From: Bugulina stolonifera | Taxonomy: Eukaryota > Bryozoa > Gymnolaemata > Cheilostomatida > Bugulidae | Direction: 5' to 3' | DNA: 64,000 bases | Assembly: GCA_935421135.1 (NCBI GenBank) | Contig: OW285191.1 | Location: forward strand, 12,713,700-12,777,699 | Shown: in pieces, positions 28,939-41,281 of the stretch | How positions within the stretch are numbered: the stretch's first letter is position 1 | Layout of the letters: every line of letters starts with the position of its first letter | Notes under the pieces: model-generated | What the model saw: only the letters and a program-made list of their open reading frames with translations | What the model was told of the DNA's origin: nothing | Database searches by the model: none | Program-made: the position numbers and the translations under genes

Positions 28939-31675
28939 CGGTTGTACTACATTACGGGGCCGGGGTTTGCCGGGGTCCGGTGCCGGGGTGACTCAAATTT
29001 GATCAAAATTTAATGAAAATAATTTATTTTAATTAAATTCAATAAATAGAAGTGTATTTATTATATTTAAACTCACCTAGTCATCAAACAAACAAAAGTG
29101 ATTGCTTCACCGAAACTGATAGGAGTATTGGACTAGTCGACCGCCGTTGATAGTTATTAAAGAAATACCGGCCGCAACAATCTTGGCCTACAAAGTACTG
29201 GCCACTAGAAAATTTGCCCTATTGGTTTCTTCATTGAGACTGTGTAGACAACTTCATAGTATCATCACTTATGTAATCTGGCACTGTATTGTATAAATAT
29301 AACATGGATTTCCAAACACCCAATGTTGACCTGTGCACATCAATATGAGATCATACAGTACAACTGAGAGGTGATTACCAACTTCGTACTCATTCAGTAA
29401 ATAGCTGGGGGGATGCTTAGAACTATGGATTGATTTGAGGGAAAATAAACACACCAGGAGTATCCTAGTCAGAACAGGATTCAGACACATGTATCAATTC
29501 CTGCCTTATCACACTTCCTGTGTTGGCAATTCTGATACATTAATAATCAAATTTATTAGGCTAATTAATACAACACAAAATAATACAGATAGACTTTATA
29601 TTGTATGCACTACAACAGATTTATTAGTATTTCAAAAAACATTATTAATTCAATTTTGAACAAATATTTAGATTTATTTCTTAGGTTTAAACATATAATA
29701 ATATTAGTCCATATAACCGTAATGTGCATAAAAAGTCTGTACTAATTTCCTGTTCTTGGTTAAATGTTTAATTCCAATAACAACATGCATAGGATGTGCA
29801 ATGAATGAAGTCGTAAGCTATAAATAGTTAAAACTTGCACAACGAGTATACCAACATACAAATGAACTGCGCATGGAAAACGATATTTATACACATAAAA
29901 TAATATGCAAAACAGAACAGCTAGACCTCAGTTGAACAACAGTAATAATACATGCATTATATTATATATAAAGAAGAGCAAAGTGTTGAGCTGCTACAGC
30001 ATGACCACTTCGCAACTCTCAAAAATTAAGCTTCAACAACCGCGTGTATAGTGGAAATCAACCCATACAGTGTGGTGAAACTGTCCAGCAGTGTGTGTAG
30101 GCTGATTGTCACTATACATGCATTTTTTACGTTGCTGAGATGGCTATGATGGTAGCAGTCTCTTCACATGCCTGCCAGAGTGCAGGAGATTGGTCGTAAT
30201 AGGGCGTCTTCTTCTCGATGCTGATTTCCTGGGTCGTCGTACCAGTTCGGCCATAACTGTAATAACATTAATATCATCAGATCGCATTGGACCTACATGC
30301 ATGTGTAAAAAGGCAGGATTTTATTATGCTATTATAGGTAAGTAGAATTTGCGAATGTTCGAGAAAGACAGCTCGAAACAGAAAGTTTCGAACCTGGATG
30401 TTTGAAAAACTGCTAGTTCGAAACTCTACACCCCAATCCCCAACTCTCAGACTTCAACAAATTTGGGACAGTTCGAAACCCCTAACCCCAACCCCCAGAT
30501 TTCAACCAATTTTTAATATTATTTTTTCATTTAAACAACTAAATAAATTAATTTATCTGTGAGTTACATTCTTCTAAATGTAATCTACACAGTTTAGAAC
30601 TGTCCGGTTTCGAACTATCCGGTTGTGAAACGTCCTGTTTCGATTTGTCTTTTTCAAGATGTCCTTTACCGATTTCAACTAACTTTTATTTTTAATAGCA
30701 TTCTTTGTTTTACTACTAGTAACTTGTAGAACACTAAATAATTAATTCCCGGTGAGTTATGTTCCTCTAACTATAATCTACACAGTTTCGAAGTGGTTGT
30801 ATACCAAACGCCCGGTTTAGAAATGTCCTATTTAAAACTGTATTTTTCAAAATTTCCCTTTACCAGGTGAGTATGACCAAAGTATATAAGTCATATTTCA
30901 GCTGATGAATGCATTGAAACTTTTCTTTGATTTTAATTATCATTTTGATTTTGTCATTTTAACTATTTTAAATACTTTACTAATTCTAAAAAATAATTAG
31001 GCCACTTGCAATAATTATATATCATTTTATTCTTATTTAAAATAATTAAATAATATTATCTCTAATGATGTAAATAATAATTTAATATTAAATATAACAA
31101 TATAATCCAATGAATAAGATAGAATGTTTTATGTTTTGTTACTCACTGGGCAAGATCATTCAGCAGGCAACAGCTCTGTTAACAATGATGCTAAACCTTT
31201 ACTCTCTATTCATATATAGATGAAAACTTCACTAACCAGTGCTGCAGTTCATAATGAATATGATACAATATCAATACAGTAGAAATATTCAAAAAGTACA
31301 TGTAGAATGAGAATATTTCAGCAAGCACATTGTTGAGACAGGAAGTAGAGACTGTTGTCATAGGCAACAAAAGCATTCGGGAAACGTTAAAATTAGTTTG
31401 CACAAAGGTGTTAGGCGAACGGCTGGCGAGATTGTCGAGGTCTACTTAACTCGATTATCTTGTCTACGAACAATTTTTATTTGGCCGGTTTGTCTTCAAA
31501 AATGCCGTTCGTTCAGTGAGTCACTTTTGGTGACTAGGTGAGTTAAAATTAAATAAATACGTTAGTATTGACTCATTTTAATTTAAAAAAATTATTTTTA
31601 TCAAATTTTAATCAAATTTGATTCACCCCGCCACCGGACCCCGGCAAACCCCGGCCCCGTAATGTAGTACAACCG
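28939..31675. mobile_element. Mutator-like (MULE-type) element, 2,737 bp, nested in an LTR
   Basis: Starts CGGTTGTACTACATTACGGGG and ends with its reverse complement. The strong TIR is about 100 bp, and a weaker match continues to about 200 bp (actcacctagtca... on both ends). ACATTGTTA occurs immediately on both sides (28930-28938 and 31676-31684), a 9-bp target duplication typical of Mutator-like elements. No transposase ORF is seen, so it is non-autonomous. The interior is AT-rich and carries one exon-like stretch on the minus strand at 30127-30256. Confidence 0.85.
30127..30256 (-). CDS. Exon-like terminal coding fragment inside the MULE
   Basis: On the minus strand an acceptor (gttattacag) is followed by 1 nt + 42 codons + stop TAA. 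The peptide starts YGRTGTTTQEISIEKKTPYY and continues with DQSPALWQACEETATIIAIS. It is non-repetitive and has protein-like composition. It may be a host exon captured by the transposon (as in Pack-MULEs) or a relic transposase exon. Not recognised. Confidence 0.35.
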
Positions 31676-31684
31676 ACATTGTTA

Positions 31685-32201
31685 TGCATATCTGACCATA
31701 CACTGATAATTACATATCAATTACATGCCTGTATGAAGCATTACTGAGTCATTATACTGCTTTTTATACCCATGTAAAAAGGCCTGACCTCTCAGAAATA
31801 CTTGATATCGATTTTGCATATGATCTAGATGATTTTAAGCATCTTTTGTCAAACCCGACTTATTTTGGGTCGGCTCTCAGGCTTTCGGCCGCCATACTGT
31901 TGCGCAATTTCCGGACGACCCTACGTCGTCTTTTTACGACACTACGTCGGCCTTTTTACCAGAACTTCCTCCGGAAGTTCTACATGTATTACCATATAAA
32001 GGGCATTGTTTTCATGTTTGTTGTCTCAGTTCATGCTTGGATCTCAATAAAGACACTTCTATACTTATATATAGAGACTTTCACTTCGTAGATAGGTCAT
32101 TCTAATAGTTAAGGTCCTTGACCTTGCAACATGAACTGCCTACTAGGTCTGGACTCGGGAGTCGTCTAGGACGACAGTACCAAAACCCAAAAACCATTGC
32201 A
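31685..32201 (+). mobile_element. Solo LTR family 1, right part
   Basis: Continues the LTR begun at 28797: ttttatacccatgtaaaaagg, gcaatttccggacgacc, TATA (accatataaagggc near 31992), AATAAA (tctcaataaagac near 32042), end aaaaaccattgca then ATAT. The frame at 31846-32091 is LTR sequence. Confidence 0.8.
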
Positions 32202-32404
32202 ATATTATACCACATCTTCTCAGGTGCATCTTATTCATAGACTGATTCATTTGTCACTGACATACAAATATGTTGTGAAATGTGATTCCCTATAAAGTGA
32301 ATGCTCTTATGAAATAAGGACAAACAGAGTTCTGACTTTTACAATATTATATTAGGTCATAGGTCGTAAAAAGCAGTCTTTCTTCGATGCTGACTGGTAG
32401 GCCT

Positions 32405-32708
32405 CAGGGGCGGATATAGGAAATATTTCAACACCAGCCTATTTTCAAGAAATCATGAATTTCACGCGTCTGAGGGAGTTAATACAAGATAAGTGTGGAA
32501 CATGAACATGCATGGGTACAGACCACACATACATGTATAACATAACTATTACAGCACTATAAAATGACTACTGCCTGAGCTAGTAAATAGAAAATGAATT
32601 GAAGCCTATATATGCACAGTATTGCTGGTTTACAGAGCACAGCTAGTATTGCATGCTTGATTGAACACACGCCTAGGATGGTGGCATGGGTGCCTATAGC
32701 CGCCCCTG
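32405..32708. mobile_element. hAT-like MITE (304 bp) with perfect 8-bp TSD
   Basis: CAGGGGCGGATAT...GCCGCCCCTG flanked on both sides by GTAGGCCT (32397-32404, 32709-32716), an 8-bp duplication typical of hAT. The interior matches 26736-27036. No coding. Confidence 0.9.
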
Positions 32709-33398
32709 GTAGGCCTATTTTATTGTTCTGCACCTTCCAAGTGGGAGCTTACATTGTAGGTAGAAAGTCATGAATGAAATTTCCATTATTATCTATTTAA
32801 TTCATTATCAGATACTTGGACCGCCTATTCATCATGCCATCTAGGTCGCTATGTTCTGAATGCCTGGATAGCCAGCATTATTAAACCCTTTCCTCAACCA
32901 CATCTTATCCTTAGCATAAATATCAGCATACACAAAACAGGTTGACAGTAGTAAGTCAGAGTTGAAAGGAATCACATGAATAAAAACTAAGTGCAGGCAT
33001 TACACTCAGACCTATGGGTCATCTATGAGGAAATAAGTAATATTAATTAAACAGCACTCACACGTTTTACTCAGTAGATGCAATTACAAGGTTTACAGAC
33101 CACTCTTGACCTTGACTCGTCCCTAGTCACTAAATATTGTTGGAATATGGTTAATTCAAAGTTTTATTATTGCACAACTGTCTGTCTCTGTGCTTTTGTG
33201 GCTTTGTGTCATGACCATTCACATAGTATAACTAATTGAACATAGGGTATCTTAATAGCGGAATCTTGAGCATTGTCACATGAGGGCATATTTGACAGAT
33301 TTTAGCCAAAAAAACAACAGCCTACCTGCAATAAATGTACATTGCATAAAAAATGATTACTATATGCATATATCTGACCACAATACATTAGTTACCAG

Positions 33399-34523
33399 CA
33401 GGGGCGGATTTGGGGGTCCCCTCCCTGCCATGGCGGGACCTTTCATTTCCAATAAAGAAAATTAAATTGCTAACTATCAATGATAACACACAGTTGTAAT
33501 GTTCTTTTCGGAGGCATCCTACCCTGCCCAGCATAGTCTAAACATATTCTGATGAAAATTATGCTATATAGCTATAATATACCGAAAGATAGCTTAGGAA
33601 TTGAGCTTTCATCCTATGCAATTTATAATAAGGATGTTTCAGTACCCACCCACCACTGGCAGTCTTTTATTTGCCAGGAAATTAGACTACACTAATTACT
33701 TTACAATGAGTGACTTTTGATAGACTATACTTGTGACCACAGTGTAAATGTTATTACCAGTTATAATAACAAAATAATGACTGCTGTCAATACATGTTGT
33801 AACAGTGCCACAGCATTATTTTTGAAGATAGATGTACCTCTGAAATTGTATATGCTAATCCATGTCATGTGCACATGCCCTCAAGGCTCAAACATGTCTC
33901 AATATACATGTAGATGCCATGTGCTAAATTGTCCATACTCTTCAGCGTTTGGGCAACCTAGGATAACACTTTCACCTCTATCCACTAAATAATTTAGCAT
34001 TATTTCTCTTTCAATAAAGTCATGTGATGGCACATTTTTATTAGGCTACATAATCTTGGGCCCTGGCACAGGATCCTTGTTTGTAAATATATTCCCATAT
34101 AACCATAGTTATAAACAAGCTAATTTTAAATGTCTATTTCTAATACACAGTCAAGCATGCATAATATGTAAAGTAGCCCCTGCAACATACATGTACTTGC
34201 CAAGTTATCACTGCTCCAAATTTATTATTATTGTAGTTGTGCAAAGTAGAAATTCCTGCATTTATCTTAGTTGTAAATCCTCACTTAATAAAACTTTCAA
34301 GCCACCAGTTAAATTTATACGCGTCCCCAGAAACACAAAATTTCTTTAACTGGTTACTGAGATCGACTAACATGTAACAGTAACATGTTGATTCAAAGTT
34401 TAAGTGTGCATAAATTTGCTTCATTTAACACAAAATTCAGCATATAGCTTCGGCGTCCGGGGCGCTGCCCCGGACCCCCGGCCTGTTGACAGAACCCTTC
34501 AAACTGATCCAGATCCGCCCCTG
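33399..34523. mobile_element. hAT-like element (1,125 bp), non-autonomous
   Basis: CAGGGGCGGATTTGGGGGTC on the left and GATCCGCCCCTG on the right. Target duplication GTTACCAG/GTTACCAA (33391-33398, 34524-34531). The interior has no transposase frame; the open frames at 33717-33992 and 34056-34349 are AT-rich and unsupported. Confidence 0.8.
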
Positions 34524-34714
34524 GTTACCAATCACTATATAGAAATATATGGTAAATAATAAACGTTGTTGAAGACTTAAAATGAATCGCATCACCACCA
34601 CTGTCCTTGGATTATTGTGTTACCATACTTGGATAACCTGTATAATGAACCTACTGGCTGTCTGACTTCTCAGTTTGGTATGCTTCATAGAATGTGTAGT
34701 GCGATTGTAGTGTA

Positions 34715-34800
34715 GTACACCAGGGGATTGGTGAAAAACCATCAATCGAGGTTTTGTTGTGGCGATTTATCACCACAACAAAATCTCCTAGTGTAAACAC
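34715..34800. repeat. Short imperfect palindrome
   Basis: tttgttgtggcgatttatcaccacaaca is self-complementary around its centre and flanked by further matching bases (cgaggttttg / aaaatctcc). Foldback structure; function unknown. Confidence 0.5.
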
Positions 34801-35306
34801 AAGATCGCCAGGATTAATTATCTGGAATTTTGTGGTCAAGATACTAAGTACATTGTAGATATTATATATAAATCTTCAGCCATAAGTGATAAATTGCTTG
34901 TGTAAACTTAGAGTTCTTTGTGCTAAAAGATGTTTTTCATTGCCATTGAGTTGATTTAATAGTACAACTTATTGATTAAATAGAAGATGGTGCAAAGTGA
35001 GCTTGACTAGCATGCAAAGTGAGCTTGACTAGCAATCAGAAGAATCCTAGTACTCGTAGCTAGACTTTGGTTAGGCACTGCAAATAACACTATGGTTGTA
35101 CAGTATGCTACATGTATAAGCATGAGTTGCCCAATTTGAAATCCATGAATTGGCAAAAACAAGTTTAGTACGGATACTCCGCTACTGCTACATTAGTAAC
35201 CAGGGATAATTTCATTTTCAATTGCAAACTATTAAATATGAACATCATTGGGCCCTGTCCTAGACCAGGACTTTCTTTCCCCATGAATTTGACGGACATA
35301 TTATAT

Positions 35307-36230
35307 TGTAATGTTTTGAGCTGTGTTTACATGCGAGTGCCGATATGACACGGGTATGGAAAGGGCTTGGAGGTTGGTAGAGGACGACCAAGTAACCCTC
35401 CACACATTACATAAAGAGCGAACAGTTAGTTAGTGCTCTTGTAATTATGTATCTTGGCGTAGGCCGATGCTGAGACTCATCTAAGAGTCCATGGTCGGCG
35501 TAGGTCTGTAGAGCTTATATACTCCAAAAGAGTGTAGAAAGAAGTTCTGAAAATCTAGGAACTTAGGCCCGACGCTAGATTCATATAGAATCCGGGATTG
35601 ACTTAAGCCATAGATGTAGACTCACAAGGAGTGTAGAAAGAGATGCTTAAAGGAGTATGAGGATGAGCTCGAGCCGTATGGATCTAAGAAGATCCGCCGG
35701 TGGAGCTACCTGCCTGCAAGAGTAAGCCTCTGGGTTTGAGTTAGGAGATGTTGCTTTATTCAAACGCAATCAACGACTGACTAGATACAGAAAATGTGCT
35801 GGTTTATATACTAAATACACTTCCGGAAAAAGGTACGATAAGGTATCGGGGTAGGCCGATAAGGTATCGGGCCGGAACTGATGCAACAACATGGATGGTT
35901 CCGCCCGACGTCGGCCACCAAAAAGGGTCGGCCTTGCACGAAAAGTGCTTACAATAGTCCGAAATGGATAATACATTATATAAATATGGGCCTATTTCAA
36001 GATGTCGGCCTCCAAAGGTGCATGGTAAAAGACTTAGTGTGTGTAATCAGACAAGAGAGGATAATTGTTTATATAATAAGGGAAAAACCAAGTGTAATTG
36101 CAATAGTCTGACTGTTTAATAACAATAATAGAAGCACACTATGAGTAGTTGATTATAATAAGAGTAATATCATGCATGTATAATAAGAGTACAAGGTAAG
36201 ACAATAGTAACTACATCCTGTCTTTACCGG
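35307..36230 (-). mobile_element. LTR, family 2, minus orientation
   Basis: Starts TGTAATGTTTTGAGC after ATAT. It runs through the reverse of the family-2 hallmarks (gatccgccggtggagctacc; ggttccgcccgacgtcggcc). The distal end is not sharp. The frames at 35770-36111 are LTR sequence. Confidence 0.65.
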
Positions 36231-36356
36231 TTGATTTAATGTGTGTAATTTTTTAAAGTAGTATTAATGTTTGTTGAAAAGATAAAATTATAGTGTAGCA
36301 TTAAGTATAATGTGTTTAAGATGAGACTACAACATACTACTGCTGGTGATTATCAG

Positions 36357-37038
36357 CAGGGTTGGGAACTTTGATCTACTTTTGCATTCGATTTCCGATT
36401 TTCGATTATGCTGATTAAACCAAAGAATACAAGCATTCGATTGTTACTTTACCAAATCAATGATTGTACTTCAATCAATTTTACAATCGATGACGATTTT
36501 AGAAAATGCACATGTATATGGGTATAATTTTTGTATAAATGGAGAAATTTATTGTCTTTATTAATTTTGTCTATTACTTTAAAATGTTATAACAACTGTG
36601 CCTAATATTACCAGTTTTATTTGCATTTTCTCATAGTTTAGAGTTATCTCCTCTACCTTTATGTTTCATTTTAGCCTCCAAATATTTATAGGTACAGCAA
36701 ATCTTAGCCAGAAATTCAGGCTATTATTTCTTATTTATTGCTAGCCACTCACATTTCATCCTAGCTTGCAAATAAAGGCTATTACTTTATTATTAAATAA
36801 AACAGCTCATCATCATTTTTTTTATTAAAAAGATAATATTTATTTCCTGTACTGAACATTACTAGCAAATCAATTAGCAGCTTAGTGGCAATCGAATGCA
36901 GCTGTAACCCTATGAAACCAACGAATACATGCATTTCGATGGCTTTGTTGGAAACCAACGATTAGGTGGAATCGATGGTGAATAGACCAACGAAAATCGC
37001 CATCGAATATCGAATGCTATTGGCGATTCCCAACCCTG
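36357..37038. mobile_element. hAT-like MITE (682 bp), CAGGGTTGGGAA ends
   Basis: CAGGGTTGGGAA...TTCCCAACCCTG with flanks ATTATCAG and ATTATCAA (8 bp, one difference). The interior is rich in tcgat/atcga. A fragment of the same element is at 41100-41280. No transposase. Confidence 0.8.
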
Positions 37039-37244
37039 ATTATCAATCCTCATCAGATACTACTATGATACAAACCACTAACGCTTTGCATTTTCCAAAT
37101 AGATCCACATGATTATAGTTAAAAACACTGAGAAGTTCACTGCAGTCAATTTATATTTACAGACATTCTTCTTCCTTTGTATTTAGACAAAGTATTTTTT
37201 CCTTTGGGCTTTGTAAACAAAGCATAAGCATTTTAAACCATTAC

Positions 37245-37388
37245 CGTCTCATCATTCAATATTTGCAAAGAATACTGTCCATCATATTTCATGAAGATTG
37301 ATGTGCTGCTTGCCTTTGTATACCTAGTGGCAGCCAGGATAAACTCATTTGAATATTGGCTGTTATCACCTCCAGTCAGCATTGAGAC
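37245..37388 (-). CDS. Host exon on the minus strand (48 codons, phase 0-0)
   Basis: On the minus strand the acceptor (ggaacttaacag) and donor (gtaatgg) bound exactly 48 open codons. The peptide starts VSMLTGGDNSQYSNEFILAA and continues with TRYTKASSTSIFMKYDGQ, then YSLQILNDET. It is protein-like and non-repetitive, and unlike any mobile element in the window. It lies between the plus-strand exons 27870 and 42940, so it is either a nested antisense gene or a displaced fragment. Family not recognised. Confidence 0.5.
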
Positions 37389-37619
37389 CTGTTAAGTTCC
37401 TATGGCTATGCCTGTCCTAAGTCTATACCTGTAACTATTATGCACATAGGTAAGCTACTAGCATCAAATAGCCCAGTAATCTTATTGAGTCAACACTAAC
37501 TGTCATTCTATAAATAACTCTTGTGCACAGTGATGGACAAGTAAGTTAGAGTCATGCCCTCAATAACAATGCAATGAGTTGCAAGGCCCTACGGCTATCT
37601 CTGTAGTAGAGGTGGAACG

Positions 37620-37720
37620 AGACTCGGGATTTCTCGAGTCTTGTATCGACTTGCCTTGTCTCGACTTGCCTTGTCTCGAAAGTCGTCTCGAGATGGCTAT
37701 TGGTATTCGAGACTGGAAAA
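37620..37720. repeat. Palindromic/direct-repeat patch (ctcgag, cgacttgccttgtct x2)
   Basis: A 16-bp unit cgacttgccttgtctc is duplicated, between inverted 'actcg/cgagt' motifs. It looks like a MITE end without a recognisable partner. Confidence 0.35.
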
Positions 37721-38049
37721 CTAACAGCAGCTAATAATTTTTTTAGTATTTATAATAAATTAATAATTATAATACATTTAATTGCAAATCAACAATAAAT
37801 TTCTCAAATAGAAAATTATTATTCAAATTACTTAGTAATACTACCTACATGTACATTCCCAGCACTGATTTCCTAGTAATAGCATTGCAGCTAACACTGA
37901 GCTACTAGTCGATCATTACAAGTCGAGTTAGGTGCAGAAGTGGAGATATTTGAGACTTTATATATGAATTTATCAACCAACATTTCAAATTTCTCCGCCT
38001 TACGTTATATATAAACAAAGTTTTCAACGCATTGCATTGTTGAATGGAT

Positions 38050-38620
38050 GGCAATGGTGAAAAATGTTGAACAGCCCTTTGTTGAACAGAAATGGTATTT
38101 ATATATCAACAACTCTGCCAACATGTTGAAGTTGTTGGGTCGATATATTAATTTTTGTTGACTTGTTGGGATGTTGAATTTCAATGATAGCATATAGAAA
38201 CAAATCATGAAAAAGTTGAACTTGTTGGCAATTCACAATTTAGAATTTGTTGAATAGCCCTTTGTTGAATACAAATAGTATTTATATACCAGCAACTCTG
38301 CCAACATGTTGAAGTTGTTGGGCCGATATATTAGCTTTTGTTGACTTGTTGGAATGTTGAATTTCAATGATGGTATATAGAGACAAATCATGAAAAAGTT
38401 GAACTTGCTGGCAATTTACTAATTTAGAGTTTGTTGAATAGCCCTTTGTTGAACACGACTAGTATTTATATATCAACAACTATGCCAACATGTTGATGTT
38501 GTTGGATCGATATATTATTTTTTGTTGACCTTTTGGGATGTTGAATTTCAATGATAACATATCGAAACAAATCATGAAGGAGTTGAACTTCTTGGCATTT
38601 GACAATTTCACTTTCAATTG
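38050..38620. repeat. 184-bp tandem repeat, about 3 copies
   Basis: The landmark agccctttgttgaa recurs at about 38072, 38256 and 38440 (period 184). Each unit also contains caacatgttga.gttgttgg and tgttgaatttcaatgat. Copies are about 90% alike. The frame at 38005-38208 is part of it. Confidence 0.8.
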
Positions 38621-38802
38621 TTTTTAACTGGTATCTACTAAGATTATTTTAATTCAATTTTGGGCGTTCTGAGGTGTTAACTTTCTATGTTTGTGTTTTA
38701 GCCATGAAATATTAACAAAAATGTTTACATGATATAAAATATCACATGAATTAAACCATTAAAAAACAGCCTAAGGGTCGTAACACTGTACAGTGGCTTA
38801 AT

Positions 38803-40811
38803 TTAACGCAAAAGAAATAACGATTTTGAGAATTTTGTTGAAAGTTTTATATAACGTGTATATAATTTGACGAACCCCACCAAAAATAGGATGGATGGCT
38901 GGATGGCTGTTATCTTATTTGGATCTGGCTTTACACCCTCTCTTGATAGAACATGTCCGATATAGGGGAGCGAATCCATGAGGAACTTGTCTTTGTTGAG
39001 CTTAAGATTAACCCGTCTGGCTCGGGTCAACAGCATGTCAAGTTTTTGGTTGTGATCTTGGACTGCTTCCTCATGTGTCGCGCCCTTTCCATATATTAGT
39101 ATGTTGTCAGCAACCACTGTCACACCACTCAGGCCATCCAGGGCATCGGAGAGTCGTCTCTGGAACTCATCTGAGCTTGAAGACAAACCAAATGGCATTC
39201 TTAACCACTTCATTTTACAAAACGGTGTCCAAAATGTGGTGAGGTCACTGGACTCGGCACTGAGTTTCACCTGGAGGAACCCATCCTTAGCATCGCACAA
39301 TAAGAACACCCTTGCTCCATGCAGCTCTGTTAACACATCGTTAAGTGTGGGCATGGGAAAGTGATTTCTCTGTATCACTTTCTCACCGAGACATTGTTGC
39401 GGATCCACTCTGTTGGGTAGTCAACTCGTGCCAGAATTCCTTTGTTGGTATATGACTCCAACTTTGTCTTCAGGTCACTCAACATCACAAGTGGAGTCTT
39501 TCAGTTAGGACACTGTCTAGCCACAGCATCTTTCTTAATCTCAATGTGGTATTCGCCAGGCAAACAGCCAATGTCATCAAATACGTCACCGTAGCTGTCA
39601 ATGATGTCATCTAGATTTGCTGTGCTGACCAGGTTAACCCATTCATCTTTGACAGATATTAGGCCTAGCTGCAGGCAAGCGTCGAAAGACAACAAACTGT
39701 GGTTACGAGTCTTGTGAACTAGGACCTATAGTGTGTGGCAAGCGACATCTATCTCACAGCCGCCCAAAGCTTTGGTAGTCGTTCAGTCAAACTGTCTCAG
39801 TTGTGAATGTGATTCGTCCAAGGAAGGCTTCCTCAGATCGGTGTAGTCCGAGTAATGGAGTATGTTACAGGATGCTCCTGTATCCAGCTGGAATACAGTT
39901 TGTTTGTGACTATCGCCAGCTTTCACATTCACAGTGGTAAGTAGCTTCTTGTTCTTTCGCACCACCTGTATGCAAAGAAGGGATTCTCCTGACTCGTCAC
40001 TTTCCTCTGCAACTACATTGACCTGTCGCTTGGAACGACACTGTGACTTCTAGTGATTGTACTTCTTGCAGGCATGGCACTGTTGCCCATAGGCTGGAAA
40101 TTTTCTTGGGAGATGGGATTGACCACAATTACCACATAAACTCTTGGCCTGTGGCTTGCCTCCTCGAGTGGACTGTAAATCATCTTCATCTCTCTGCGAG
40201 GTAGGTGGCCTGCCGGTTTTCCATTTCGACGAGTAAAACTGCACCGACTCCTCTGACTGATTGGCAGCCATGTCATTCCGTGAATTCTCAGCAATCCTAC
40301 ACTTCTTTATAGCCTGTTCTAGTCCCAAAGCATCATCTCCACCAGCATCATCAAAGAGTTTCCTACGCAGCTGATCATCGTTTATGCCTAACAGGAGTGC
40401 TTGCAGCATAAAATCATCGTACATGGTAGCTAGTTGGCATTCTCGTGCTATTTTATGCAAAGTCGTGACATACTCATCAATAGTCATGCTGCCTTGTTTT
40501 GTAGATAGCAGTTGGTGTCTCTTCACAATCTTGTTTGTACCTTGATTGCAGAAAGCATCGAACTTTTCAATCACATCAGCATATCTGCCTTTGGACTTGT
40601 CACCAGTAAATGAGAATGACTTGAAGATGCAATTGCCCCTTGGTCCTATGCATCTCAGCATTATTGCCACCTTAACCTTGTCATCGGCGTCAGACTTCTC
40701 AGCTGCTGTAAAGAATAGTTCAAACTCCTCCTTGAACCTTGTCCACTGATTAGACAGATCTGACCCTTCTTGAATCGGTTTTGAAGCTAAAAAGTCAACG
40801 CTAATACTCAT
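38803..40811 (-). pseudogene. Ty3/gypsy retrotransposon remnant: gag-protease-RT
   Basis: On the minus strand: gag (40811-40050, 253 aa; MSISVDFLASKPIQEGSD, ends in a CGNCGQSH...CHACKKYNH zinc-knuckle pair that lacks one Cys), aspartic protease (39965-39783, LDTGASCNILHYS), linker (39695-39501), and reverse transcriptase (39408-38803; FPMPTLNDVLTELHGA, LPYIGHVLSREGVKPDP). The active-site box reads VVADNILIYG, so the second Asp is replaced. Frames are separated by stops and frameshifts. RNase H and integrase are missing. It is inactive. Confidence 0.9.
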
Positions 40812-40869
40812 CTTGGTGGTGTTAGTATTGTTGGATAGATTTGGTTGTGGAATTTGGAGGACAGGCTTA

Positions 40870-41095
40870 GATCCTCACTCGGGGCACCATGTTTATGATT
40901 TGTTGTTACAAACGATGTATGATGTTACTAGTTATTGTTGTTTGGTTGGTTAGTAATCCGAGCAGTTAGTTTGTTAGTCAGTAACTTTAATGCTGTATAT
41001 TAAAAGGTTCACTCAAGGCTTTGTGAACATCTACAAATAAAATTATAGGTAATGTAAGTAATAGAAATAACATAGGGTTAGCACAATACACAACC
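40870..41095 (-). mobile_element. Probable 5' LTR and primer site of the gypsy remnant
   Basis: Just upstream of gag, the minus strand reads TGGTGCCCCGAGTGAGGATC, a TGG-initiated primer-binding-site candidate next to a short LTR-like stretch ending ATAAACA. The tRNA is not identified, and the outer LTR end is unclear. Confidence 0.4.
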
Positions 41096-41099
41096 AGCA

Positions 41100-41281
41100 T
41101 ATTATCAACAATCAATTAGAAGTTTAGTGACAATCACATGCAGCTGTAACCGTATAAAACCAACGAATACATGCATTTTGATGGCTTTGTTGGAAACCAA
41201 CGATTAGGTGGAATCGATGGTGAATAGGCCAACGAAAATCGCCATCGAACATCGAATGCTATTGGCGATTCCCAACCCTGC
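41100..41281. mobile_element. hAT-like MITE fragment (right half)
   Basis: Matches the last about 165 bp of 36357-37038 at about 95% and ends gattcccaaccctg. The left half is absent. Confidence 0.75.

Noticed and set aside
38050..38620. Possible CRISPR-like array
   Set aside because: The repeat period is 184 bp with whole-unit similarity and no unique spacers. It is an ordinary tandem repeat in an animal genome.
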